A stretch of 64,000 nucleotides of DNA, from the NCBI GenBank assembly GCA_015485155.1, contig WFUF01000005.1:62001-126000 (forward strand), in the 5' to 3' direction. The stretch comes from Robiginitomaculum sp. (GTDB taxonomy: Bacteria > Pseudomonadota > Alphaproteobacteria > Caulobacterales > Maricaulaceae). Shown piece by piece: positions 18,457 through 26,928 of this stretch. Below the pieces are notes generated by a model. That model was given only the letters and a program-made list of their open reading frames with translations. It was not told the origin of the DNA and made no database searches. The position numbers and the translations under genes are program-made. The first letter of the stretch is position 1, and each line of letters begins with the position of its first letter.

Positions 18457-20667
18457 TTGCCCAAACCTCATACTAATTTGCCGCAACAGATTATTGATGC
18501 ACTGCATAACAGCCGTGACGGTCTCGATAAACGTCAGTTAAGCCGACAGATAAAATTACCCTCAGCACAAAAAGCAGCCCTTAAACAGGCGCTTGCCGAG
18601 CTGCAAAATGCGGGCAAAATAGAAAAGACCGACCGGCGCAGGTTTCGCCTGAGCGGACAATTGCCCCCGGTTCTGGTAGTGCGCTTTTTTGACCGCGATA
18701 ATGACGGAGAATTATTGGCCAGACCTGATGATCGGGTCAATCCACCAGTTATCCGGCTGGCCCCGGGCGAAGCGGCTGAGGGGCCAAACAGTATTGGCCT
18801 TGGGGACAGGGCTCTGGTGCGGCTTGTTGCCGATGAAGATGGCTATCTGGCCAGAATTATCCGCAAATTACAAGGCAATGATCTGCAGCCCATATTAGGT
18901 GTTGTGCGTAACAGCCGGGGTAATTGGCAGATCGACAGTATAAACCGCAAGAACAAAAACACCCTGGCCCTGCGTGCAGAAGATGCGCCCAAGGTAAAGT
19001 CCGGTGATCTGGTTCGTGTTGTTCCGGCGCAAGGCAGGGCTCATGGCTTGCGACAAGTCAGTCTGGTTGAGAGCCTTGGTAATATTTCCCAGCCCAAAGC
19101 TGCCAGCTTGCTGGCACTGGTGGAAAATGAAATATCAGAGGGTTTTTCACCGGAGGAAACAGAACAGGCCGAAGCTGCAAGCGCCCCTGAACTTGGGCAA
19201 CGCACTGATTTGCGCCATTTACCCCTTATTACCATCGACCCTGATGATGCCAGGGATTTTGATGATGCAATCCATGCCCATTTTGATACTAATCCCAAGA
19301 ACCCTGATGGCTGGGTTATATGGGTGGCAATTGCCGATGTAGCCCACTTTGTGTCGCCGGGTTCGCCACTGGACAGGGGGGCAAAAAAACGCGGCAATTC
19401 GGTATATCTGCCGGATAAGGTAGTGCCGATGTTACCCGAATCCCTGTCAAATGATCTTTGTTCCTTGCGCCCGAATACTGACCGCGCCTGCATGGCGGTG
19501 CGAATGGTATTTGATGCCAAAGGTAACAAGCGCTCGCACAAATTCGTTCGTGGCCTGATGCGCTCGCAGGCCCGCCTTTCCTATGAGCAGGCGCAAGCTG
19601 CCATTGATGGCACGCCGGATGAAACCACCGGCCCGCTGCTTGACGAGGTTCTGCGCCCCCTGTGGTCGGCATATAATGCACTGCAACAGGCACGGAATAA
19701 GCGTGAGCCGCTTGATATTGAAACTGACGAACGCAAGATACGGATTGGACAAAGTGGCGAGATTCTGTCCATTCAAACCAAACAAAGACTGTCCGTTCAC
19801 AGGCTGGTTGAAGAATTCATGATTAGCGCAAATGTCTGTGCGGCCCAGACTCTGGAACAAAAATCACAGCCCCTGATCTACCGGGTTCACGCGCCGCCAG
19901 AACAAGCCAAAATCTACGCTCTGGCAGATTTTTTAACCACAATCGGCTTAAAATGGAGCAAGGGACAGCGGGCCACTCCTGGGCGTTTTAATCAGCTTTT
20001 GCACAAAGTAGCCGGAACTGACATGCAATCAATGGTCAATCAAATGGTGCTCAGAACCCAGATGCGGGCAATTTATGACACCAGAAATATCGGTCATTTT
20101 GGATTGTCTTTGCAACGCTATGCTCACTTTACCTCGCCAATTCGCAGATATGCTGATCTCACCGTGCACCGGGCTCTGATCAGCGCCTGTTCATTGGGTG
20201 ATGATGGTATGAATGATCATGAAAAATCAGAACTGACTGCCATTGCCGAACAAATCACCAAAACTGAACGCGCGGCCATGGCCGCAGAGCGTGATGCGGC
20301 CAGTCGCTATGTGGCGGCGCATCTGGCCGAACAAATACAGGCCGTTTTCACAGCTCATATTTCCGGAGTTACCAGATTCGGCTTGTTTTTGACTTTGGAT
20401 GAAACCGGGGCAGATGGTCTGATTCCCATTCGTTCCTTAGGCGATGAATATTTCACCCATGATGAGCAGGCCCACGCTCTGATCGGTAGAAATACCGGTG
20501 ACAGATACAGTCTTGGGATGTCCGTGAAAGTACGCCTGCTCGAAGCAAACCCGCTTACTGGCGGCTTGATTTTTGAAATGCTAAGCCCGCCAAAAAAAGG
20601 AGCAGAACCAAAGCGTACAAAATCCGGGCACAAACGTAACAAAAAGTCCAAACGGCGGCGTAAATGA
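18457..20667 (+). CDS. rnr: Ribonuclease R
   Basis: This processive 3'-5' exoribonuclease degrades structured RNA. The 736-residue protein has an N-terminal winged-helix region (QQIIDALHNSRDGLDKRQLS), cold-shock-type OB domains, the RNB catalytic core with the metal site DPDDARDFDDAIHAHFD near residue 265 and HFTSPIRRYADLTVHRAL, an S1 domain near the end, and a basic tail. No ATG fits: the first in-frame start is a TTG at 18457, three bases after the topA TAA, which is in the same frame. Translation therefore probably depends on coupling to topA. The stop overlaps the Nudix gene by four bases. Confidence 0.94.
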   Translation: MPKPHTNLPQQIIDALHNSRDGLDKRQLSRQIKLPSAQKAALKQALAELQNAGKIEKTDRRRFRLSGQLPPVLVVRFFDRDNDGELLARPDDRVNPPVIRLAPGEAAEGPNSIGLGDRALVRLVADEDGYLARIIRKLQGNDLQPILGVVRNSRGNWQIDSINRKNKNTLALRAEDAPKVKSGDLVRVVPAQGRAHGLRQVSLVESLGNISQPKAASLLALVENEISEGFSPEETEQAEAASAPELGQRTDLRHLPLITIDPDDARDFDDAIHAHFDTNPKNPDGWVIWVAIADVAHFVSPGSPLDRGAKKRGNSVYLPDKVVPMLPESLSNDLCSLRPNTDRACMAVRMVFDAKGNKRSHKFVRGLMRSQARLSYEQAQAAIDGTPDETTGPLLDEVLRPLWSAYNALQQARNKREPLDIETDERKIRIGQSGEILSIQTKQRLSVHRLVEEFMISANVCAAQTLEQKSQPLIYRVHAPPEQAKIYALADFLTTIGLKWSKGQRATPGRFNQLLHKVAGTDMQSMVNQMVLRTQMRAIYDTRNIGHFGLSLQRYAHFTSPIRRYADLTVHRALISACSLGDDGMNDHEKSELTAIAEQITKTERAAMAAERDAASRYVAAHLAEQIQAVFTAHISGVTRFGLFLTLDETGADGLIPIRSLGDEYFTHDEQAHALIGRNTGDRYSLGMSVKVRLLEANPLTGGLIFEMLSPPKKGAEPKRTKSGHKRNKKSKRRRK

Positions 20668-21365
20668 TCCGAAAATTCCCAAAGGATACCGATCCGGCAG
20701 ATAGCCCAAGGCAGGGCCGTGCGGTACGCCCAAAACTGTCATCAACCTTGATACTGTTGCGCCAAAGCGGCAAAGGCATTCAGTTCTTAATGGGGAGGCG
20801 CAGCATGAATCATCGCTTCATGCCGGGAAAATTCGTATTTCCCGGCGGCAGAGTGGACCGCAGCGATGCCCGCGCGCCGCTGGCTACTGATATTTGCCCC
20901 GGACTATTACAGCAAATGCAACCCCATATGCCGGTGCGAAGAGCCATTGCTGCTGCATCAGCCGCCATTCGTGAAACCTATGAGGAAACCGGCCTGAAAC
21001 TGGCAAAACCTGCCGCAAATATCAAAAAAACACCCAAGAGCTTTGCTGCCTTTGCTGATAATGGCCTTGGCCTGGATATTGGCGCTTTGTCCCTGCTGGC
21101 CCGGGCCATTACACCTCCCTATCATCCCCGGCGCTTTGACACCTGGTTTTTCACGGCCGACGCGACCAACCTTATTGATGATCCCAAAGACATGGCCAGC
21201 GGCGAGCTTGAGCATTTACAATGGGTAACCATGGATCAGGCGCAAGATCTTGACCTTCCGATGATTACCAGAGCCGTGCTTGAGGATTTGATGCATCAAG
21301 ACGAAAATCCCGGTATTCCATATTATTTTTCCCGGCGCGGACAACACATCAGAACATTTCTGTAG
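20664..21365 (+). CDS. Nudix hydrolase
   Basis: This 233-residue protein has a Nudix fold with the core AAIRETYEETGLKLA near residue 95, which carries the REx2EExG catalytic helix, and an upstream FVFPGGRVDRSDA segment. It would hydrolyse a nucleoside-diphosphate-linked substrate or coenzyme A; the exact substrate cannot be read from the sequence. It follows rnr with an ATGA overlap, the order usual in Alphaproteobacteria (topA-rnr-nudix). About 85 bases separate its stop from a long interspersed repeat array. Confidence 0.88.
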   Translation: MIRKFPKDTDPADSPRQGRAVRPKLSSTLILLRQSGKGIQFLMGRRSMNHRFMPGKFVFPGGRVDRSDARAPLATDICPGLLQQMQPHMPVRRAIAAASAAIRETYEETGLKLAKPAANIKKTPKSFAAFADNGLGLDIGALSLLARAITPPYHPRRFDTWFFTADATNLIDDPKDMASGELEHLQWVTMDQAQDLDLPMITRAVLEDLMHQDENPGIPYYFSRRGQHIRTFL

Positions 21366-21450
21366 CTTTAAGCTCAGGCTCTTTTGGTTAAAAACACCCA
21401 AAATTTGCCCAAGCATCTGTTTACCGCATTTATTCAACCGCAAAACCGCG

Positions 21451-21660
21451 CTCAAGTAGCCGCTAGGCGGTAGCGCAAATAAAGACTCCTCAAGTAGCGA
21501 AGCGGTAGGACAATTAAAGACTCCTCAAGTAGCCGCTAGGCGGTAGCGCAAATAAAGACTCCTCAACTAGCCGCTAGGCGATAGGCGATAGGATAAACAA
21601 AGACTCCTCAAGCAGCGAAGCGGTAGGAAATTAAAGCCTCCCACTTTTGTTTGCAAATGC
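21451..21660. repeat. Interspersed repeat array, copy 2 (five units plus head)
   Basis: Five head-to-tail units of 38, 35, 38, 45 and about 35 bases start at 21451, 21489, 21524, 21562 and 21607. Each has the frame CTCAAGTAGC...GGTAG...AAAGACTC. The centre alternates between CGCTAGGCGG and GAAGCGG types. The array ends with the head in reverse orientation (CTCCCACTTTTGTTTGCAAA, about 21637-21656). It fills the gap between the converging nudix and ppx genes. Confidence 0.9.
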
Positions 21661-21661
21661 T

Positions 21662-23179
21662 TTAGTCCAGCAATCGCGACTGCAACCCCATAACATCGGC
21701 AAGGTCACGCAATCTTCGGGCCGGACTTGAGGTGAGCAACATACCGTCTTTCTTTTCCACCCGGAGCTCAATTGTAGACTTTTTAACATGTAAGGAGGTG
21801 CGTGCAAGCAGGCTGGAAGTTCTCCCAGATACTGCTGCAGCGCAACGCAAGCCGCATCCTGTAGCCGTAGCCCAGCTTCTGGTGTTTTCATCCAGCAAAC
21901 GCATGATCAAGGATACATTCTGCGGAACTCCCGGCCCGGCATACCGGCAAAAAACCGCCAATGCCAGTGCGGTTCTTTCACTATGGGTTAAGCCGGCAAA
22001 CGGAGCAAACAAAATAAGGTCAAAGGATATTTGCGCGCGGTGATCCGGATGCATTCTGGCGCCGATATCTGCCAAACGGCACATTGCACTTTGGATCATT
22101 TTAGTTCGGCTTTTGCCAAATGGTGGCTTGTAATGGGCAAAAACCGGAGCCATCCAGTCCTCTACAGAGCGGCCAAACTGCACAGAAGACCAGTTTTGAT
22201 GAGCCAACGCGTCCACCGAAGACAATACCGGATGATGAATGGCATCATCATCACTTAAGTCATCAAACAATAAGCCTTCGCGCAAGCCAAATGATGAAAT
22301 CACCACCTCATCGACTTTTACCTTGCGCAATAATTCACGTAGCAGCAGTGCCGCATATGGCAAGGTGGCGGCGCGTTTGGTGGATAGACCTGGAATATTT
22401 GCCAATGAATCCGGGCTTTGTCTCTCCACCAGCCGGGCCAGTATCCGCGCTTCTTTTCTGCTCATCCGGTAATTATGCAAAATGTGCAAAGGATAGCCAC
22501 GCATTTCCATATGCACCAAAGCCAAAGAACGCCATGCCCCACCAACCGCATACAGGGTTTTTGGCTTCTTGCTGTCTGCGGGCAGTTTTATCTTAGCCAG
22601 ATCTATCTGATCAAGGGTTTTGGCCACTTCGGGCCTGATGTCTGAAGCAATAAAGGATTTATCAATCCCCAATGCCAGCGGACCCAACCTGTAGCTTGAG
22701 CCGGTTCCCGTCTTGCCGTTTGTAATGCCAACCAGTTCCAGCGAGGAACCACCAAGGTCGGCCATTAAACCATCAGCCTCAGGCTCACCGGCAATCACCC
22801 CCAGTGCTGAAAATCGCGCTTCTTGCATGCCTGAGAGCTTTTGCACCTGTAAACCGCAGACCTTTTGAATATGATCCAAAAACTCCTGCCCGTCTTTTGC
22901 ATCACGAACCGCTGCGGTTGCAACTGCATAGACATTTGAAACATTCCTGGCTTTTAAGATGTGTATGAAGCGAATAATTGCCGAAGTAGCTGAACGAACC
23001 CCATCTGGATTCAAATAGCCGGTCTTTGATACCCCGCGCCCCAGACTTGCCGTAACCTTTTCATTAAAAATTGGGTGAAAGAACGTATAATATGTCCGAA
23101 ACACCACCAGACGCACCGAATTGGAGCCAACATCAATAACCGCCTTGTCAATCAGGTCGGGAAATTTTCCTGCGCTCAT
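21662..23179 (-). CDS. ppx: Exopolyphosphatase / guanosine pentaphosphatase family protein
   Basis: The 505-residue protein belongs to the ASKHA-fold Ppx/GppA family, which shortens polyphosphate or dephosphorylates pppGpp. The phosphate-1 loop VIDVGSNSVRLVVF is near residue 15, and the second phosphate loop reads MADLGGSSLELVGITNG near 135. The C-terminal region is of the HD-like type seen in longer Ppx proteins. The start at 23179 follows the hdaA stop by one base (TAG-G-ATG). An in-frame ATG at 23218 lies inside hdaA and adds 13 residues with an AGGTG site, so both starts are possible. In many relatives ppk lies between hdaA and ppx; it is absent here. Confidence 0.92.
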   Translation of the reverse strand: MSAGKFPDLIDKAVIDVGSNSVRLVVFRTYYTFFHPIFNEKVTASLGRGVSKTGYLNPDGVRSATSAIIRFIHILKARNVSNVYAVATAAVRDAKDGQEFLDHIQKVCGLQVQKLSGMQEARFSALGVIAGEPEADGLMADLGGSSLELVGITNGKTGTGSSYRLGPLALGIDKSFIASDIRPEVAKTLDQIDLAKIKLPADSKKPKTLYAVGGAWRSLALVHMEMRGYPLHILHNYRMSRKEARILARLVERQSPDSLANIPGLSTKRAATLPYAALLLRELLRKVKVDEVVISSFGLREGLLFDDLSDDDAIHHPVLSSVDALAHQNWSSVQFGRSVEDWMAPVFAHYKPPFGKSRTKMIQSAMCRLADIGARMHPDHRAQISFDLILFAPFAGLTHSERTALALAVFCRYAGPGVPQNVSLIMRLLDENTRSWATATGCGLRCAAAVSGRTSSLLARTSLHVKKSTIELRVEKKDGMLLTSSPARRLRDLADVMGLQSRLLD

Positions 23180-23180
23180 C

Positions 23181-23852
23181 CTAAAGCCCAGCCCTGTCCA
23201 GATGCTGTTGCTGCTCATCGAGCACCTGCCGGGCCAAAGCCAGGTTTATGGGGCGGGTTCCCTCCAGTGAGCGCGCATTTAAGGCCTCGATCAATTGCAG
23301 AGCGCTTTGCGATGAACGCTCCATACGCGTTACGAGATATTGCAATAATTTATCATTTAGAAGCAAAGAACGATCCCGGCTCAGCTTTCGTAAAATACAC
23401 ATCAGCACCTCATCGTCAGGCTCATCAATACGCACCAGTTCCACAGCCCGCAGCCTTGACATAAGATCACCAAGCTGCACAGGCCAGGCCGAGGGACCGC
23501 ATCTTGCCACCAGCAGCACCTGTGCCAGCCCTGATACCGCCCGGTTCAGAAGATGAAACAATCCCTCCTCATCAATTGGCTCATCGGTTATATCAATCAC
23601 GGCAGCGCCGGTTATGCGCGCCGGAATTGCAGACACAGAAATTGTTTTGCCATCATGTTCACGGCACCATAATTCTGCCAGATGCGATTTACCGCAACCT
23701 TTGGGGCCGACCATGATCAAGGAGCCAGAGGGCCAGCTTTTGCTCCGGCGCAAGGCCAGACGTGCCGCTTCATTACTGGAGCCCTCACAAAAACTGTCCT
23801 TGCGATACCTGCCGCCGGAAGGAGTAAGATTAAACCAGAGTTGCGTGCCCAT
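23181..23852 (-). CDS. hdaA: DnaA-related replication regulator HdaA
   Basis: The 223-residue protein is a short AAA+ protein related to DnaA domain III. From family knowledge it works with the beta clamp to switch DnaA to the ADP form. A Walker A loop GPKGCGKSHLAELW is near residue 49. Walker B-like AAVIDITDEPIDEEG and an arginine-finger region follow, and the C-terminus has the helical lid seen in Hda proteins. It lacks the DnaA DNA-binding domain. The start at 23852 has GAGGC upstream. It lies nine bases after the DUF2066 gene, in an order conserved in Alphaproteobacteria. Confidence 0.92.
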   Translation of the reverse strand: MGTQLWFNLTPSGGRYRKDSFCEGSSNEAARLALRRSKSWPSGSLIMVGPKGCGKSHLAELWCREHDGKTISVSAIPARITGAAVIDITDEPIDEEGLFHLLNRAVSGLAQVLLVARCGPSAWPVQLGDLMSRLRAVELVRIDEPDDEVLMCILRKLSRDRSLLLNDKLLQYLVTRMERSSQSALQLIEALNARSLEGTRPINLALARQVLDEQQQHLDRAGL

Positions 23853-23861
23853 GGCCTGCCT

Positions 23862-24953
23862 CTAATGTAATTGTGCCACCGGGCCAAGATCTGTACTTAC
23901 AAAGCTGACACCGTCCTGTGCCAATTGTGAAGCCAACTGCTTTGCTGTTCCGACATAATTTATGGTCATCAGAGCTCCATCTGCGGATAATGCCTCCAGC
24001 CTTGCCTCGCGCACCAGCGAAGAACTTGCCAGTATTTCACGCAAACGAACCCATTCACTCAAGTTCGAATATCTCACCATTAAACGAATACCGGTAACCG
24101 TATCGGCGCGCACTACGGATCGCAATTTCCAGTCTCTTTGCAATCTTGAGATAATCTGCTGCCGGGCATTCTCCGCAGCACTGCGCAAGGCCACCGCCCC
24201 GGATCCGGCCCAGGAACCATCAGCATAAATCCGCATTTGGCGCAATACGGGCCGGCCCTGATCATTCCAGTTAAAAGTATTTAATTTCACCTGAATTTGT
24301 CCCGGCCCGTCCACATAGGCAATGGCCACCAAAACCCGTTTTACATCATAACGTGCCGCCAAAGTCGCCAAAGCCGTCGTATCAAGCCGCAAGGCCTGTT
24401 CCGTACTTAAAGAAGCCTGATCTCCCAAATCACCCAATGGCAGGGTCAAGGGTGTTAAATCATTTTCAGGAGTGCCATTTCTCCATGCCCGCCAGAACGG
24501 GTTTTCCTGCCACAATAATGTGTCTTGCGCCCCGACCCAGACCGGAACAATCAGCGCCGGTGCCGTTTGGGTTTCCACAAAGGGCAAATTATTGGCATTC
24601 AAAAAATCCCGAACCAGATTCCAGTCAAATGAAACCTGCAAAACCCCAAGGTAACGCCGGGTACTGCGCTGTTCGTTGCTTATTTGAATTCCTGCCACCA
24701 ATTGCGAGGCCGTATCCGCATCAATGGCACGCCAGTTAACTGCCAGTCGGTCTTCCAGCAGTGTCAGCCGCTCCACCATTATATTGGCTGCCTGTTCGGT
24801 ACCGCTTCGAATCGCATTGCGTCTTGCCTCAGCCAGGCTTTCTGCGGATCCATCAATTTTTATGTTAGAGACGGTAAAAACATCGGCAAGAGCAATTCCC
24901 GGTAAAATCAGGATTAAACTGGCCACAATAAATATATTTCGTAGAACTGCCAT
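23862..24953 (-). CDS. DUF2066 protein, exported
   Basis: The 363-residue protein starts with a clear signal peptide (FIVASLILILPGIALA) and is therefore probably periplasmic or membrane-attached. The first part (VSNIKIDGSAESLAEARRNA) and overall length match the DUF2066 family that precedes hdaA in many alphaproteobacteria. No catalytic motif is visible and the function is not known. It is divergent from purM, with 170 bases between them. The start at 24953 lacks a strong ribosome site. Confidence 0.8.
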   Translation of the reverse strand: MAVLRNIFIVASLILILPGIALADVFTVSNIKIDGSAESLAEARRNAIRSGTEQAANIMVERLTLLEDRLAVNWRAIDADTASQLVAGIQISNEQRSTRRYLGVLQVSFDWNLVRDFLNANNLPFVETQTAPALIVPVWVGAQDTLLWQENPFWRAWRNGTPENDLTPLTLPLGDLGDQASLSTEQALRLDTTALATLAARYDVKRVLVAIAYVDGPGQIQVKLNTFNWNDQGRPVLRQMRIYADGSWAGSGAVALRSAAENARQQIISRLQRDWKLRSVVRADTVTGIRLMVRYSNLSEWVRLREILASSSLVREARLEALSADGALMTINYVGTAKQLASQLAQDGVSFVSTDLGPVAQLH

Positions 24954-25123
24954 AAAGATATATGCCCCAATTCGTCAATCCTAGCTCAGTATACAGACCC
25001 ATCTTGCAAGTTGAACCGTAAATTTTGGCAAAAGTCGAGTGGTGCGGCTTGTGTTCACTATCAAAGTGCGGCTATTTGCGGTGCAGAAAATGGATTCACA
25101 CCCCTTACCCGATATGGACCACC

Positions 25124-26155
25124 ATGGCCAAAACAAAAGAAAACCAGCTCAACTATGCTACAGCCGGGGTAGATATTGATGCTGGCACTGATCTGGTCGA
25201 GCGCATCAAACCACTGGCAGCTTCCACTGCCCGCGCTGGTGCTGATACCGGACTTGGCGGATTTGGCGGCGCTTTTGACTTAAAACAGGCGGGGTTTAAG
25301 GATCCGGTTCTGGTATCGGGAACCGATGGTGTCGGCACCAAATTAAAACTGGCATGTGAAGTTGATCTGCATGAAACCGTGGGCATTGATCTGGTTGCCA
25401 TGTGCGTAAATGACATATTGGCCCAAGGTGCAGAGCCGCTTTTTTTCCTTGATTATTTTGCTACTTCCAAACTTAAGCCGGAACAGGCTGCAAAAGTGGT
25501 GGCCGGAATTGCCAAAGGCTGCCGTCAGGCCAATTGCGCCCTGATTGGCGGAGAAACTGCCGAAATGCCCGGAATGTATAAAGGCGGCGAATATGATCTT
25601 GCAGGTTTTGTAGTCGGAGCAGCAGAACGCGGAAAACTGCTGCCCCGGCACCAACAGATGCAAGAAGGCGACCCGGTCATCGGAATTTCCTCCAGCGGGC
25701 CACATTCAAACGGTTATTCCCTGATTAGAAAAATCATACAGGTAAATGAGCTGTCACTTGAGCAAAAGGCGCCTTTTGATCCGGGGCAGACCCTGGCACA
25801 GGCTCTGCTCACCCCGACCAGAATATATGTGGACAGTCTAATTCCTCTTATTCGGGATGATATGATCAATGGCCTTGCTCATATTACGGGCGGCGGATTG
25901 ATAGAAAACCCCGATCGCATGCTGCCAAAGCACCTTAAGGTAAAGCTCGATCATACAAGCTGGAACTGGCCCGATGTCTTTACATGGATGAGCCAGACCG
26001 GCGGCGTATCAAATCATGAAATGCTCCGTACGTTTAACTGCGGCATTGGCATGATAATAACTGTTACAAAAACCATGCTAGAAGAAACTGTTTTGCGCCT
26101 GCGCGATGCCGGAGAAACCGTCATGCAAATCGGTGAATTAAGAGAAGCAAAATGA
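25124..26155 (+). CDS. purM: Phosphoribosylformylglycinamidine cyclo-ligase (AIR synthetase)
   Basis: This enzyme closes the imidazole ring using ATP in step five of purine synthesis. The 343-residue protein begins [20 protein letters not shown]. It carries [15 protein letters not shown] near residue 64, [20 protein letters not shown] near 87, [15 protein letters not shown] and the glycine-rich [14 protein letters not shown]. The reading frame is open upstream to a TTG at 25025, but the ATG at 25124 with GGA upstream gives the family N-terminus. purN follows with a four-base overlap. The 170 bases between 24954 and 25123 hold the divergent promoters; nothing else is visible. Confidence 0.97.
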   Translation: MAKTKENQLNYATAGVDIDAGTDLVERIKPLAASTARAGADTGLGGFGGAFDLKQAGFKDPVLVSGTDGVGTKLKLACEVDLHETVGIDLVAMCVNDILAQGAEPLFFLDYFATSKLKPEQAAKVVAGIAKGCRQANCALIGGETAEMPGMYKGGEYDLAGFVVGAAERGKLLPRHQQMQEGDPVIGISSSGPHSNGYSLIRKIIQVNELSLEQKAPFDPGQTLAQALLTPTRIYVDSLIPLIRDDMINGLAHITGGGLIENPDRMLPKHLKVKLDHTSWNWPDVFTWMSQTGGVSNHEMLRTFNCGIGMIITVTKTMLEETVLRLRDAGETVMQIGELREAK

Positions 26156-26724
26156 AAACCCGGATTGCTGTTTTGATCTCTGGCAGCGGATCCAACATGC
26201 AAAGTCTGGCCCATGCCTGTCGGGGGGCCGATTTTCCAGCTAAAGTCGAACTTGTAATTAGCAATAACCCGAAAGCCAAAGGCATAGGGATTGCGGATGC
26301 GATGGGACTAAAGACCTGTGTTATCAATCACCGCGAATTTGAACAGCGCAAGGAATTTGAGCAGCAACTGGATATTAAGCTGCGCAATAACCGTATAGAA
26401 TTGGTTTGTCTGGCTGGATTCATGCGGGTTTTATCGCCGTTTTTTGTGCAAAAATGGCAAGGAAGATTACTGAATATTCACCCCTCACTGCTGCCAAAGT
26501 TTCGCGGGTTGAACACCCATGAACAGGCTTTGAAGGCTAAGGAGAAAATTCATGGATGCACCGTACACGAAGTGGTGAATGAGCTTGATAGCGGCCCGAT
26601 TCTTGGACAGGCTGAAGTTCCGGTTTTACCCGAAGATACACCTGCAAGTCTTGCTCAAAGGGTTTTGGCCGCCGAGCACAAATTATATCCACAGGTTTTA
26701 CGAGAATTTTGTGCAAACCTGTAA
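26152..26724 (+). CDS. purN: Phosphoribosylglycinamide formyltransferase
   Basis: This enzyme transfers the formyl group of 10-formyl-tetrahydrofolate to glycinamide ribonucleotide, step three of purine synthesis. The 190-residue protein shows [13 protein letters not shown] at the phosphate site near residue 7, the catalytic block [20 protein letters not shown] near residue 105, and [20 protein letters not shown] with the catalytic aspartate. It starts within the purM stop (ATGA). Its cofactor is the product of the fhs gene at 9762. The 204 bases after it show no terminator that I can support. Confidence 0.97.
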   Translation: MKTRIAVLISGSGSNMQSLAHACRGADFPAKVELVISNNPKAKGIGIADAMGLKTCVINHREFEQRKEFEQQLDIKLRNNRIELVCLAGFMRVLSPFFVQKWQGRLLNIHPSLLPKFRGLNTHEQALKAKEKIHGCTVHEVVNELDSGPILGQAEVPVLPEDTPASLAQRVLAAEHKLYPQVLREFCANL

Positions 26725-26928
26725 ACTCAAATCGCCAATGATCACAATTTTAGGCCAAAAGAACACGAATATTGCAGTTTTTTTGGTCACACTTTTCTAA
26801 AAAAACCACCCACAAATATATTTTAGGCGCGAATCAGTTGATTTAATGGATATTAGAGTTCAATGAAAATCATCGCCGCCCCAACAGGCTTATGCACAAA
26901 CCCGCCCATTGCTTTTAAGGAAACCTCC

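Noticed and set aside
19041-19541. A 166-codon minus-strand frame inside rnr.
   Set aside because: It lies opposite the conserved RNB domain, has low-complexity Ser/Arg composition, and no ribosome site at its start.
21451-21660. Possible CRISPR array.
   Set aside because: The units are contiguous and vary in length (35-45 bp) with no unique spacers, and no cas gene is in the window. It matches the interspersed array family instead.
22120-22596. A 158-codon plus-strand frame inside ppx.
   Set aside because: It is antisense to conserved Ppx/GppA sequence and has no domain character.
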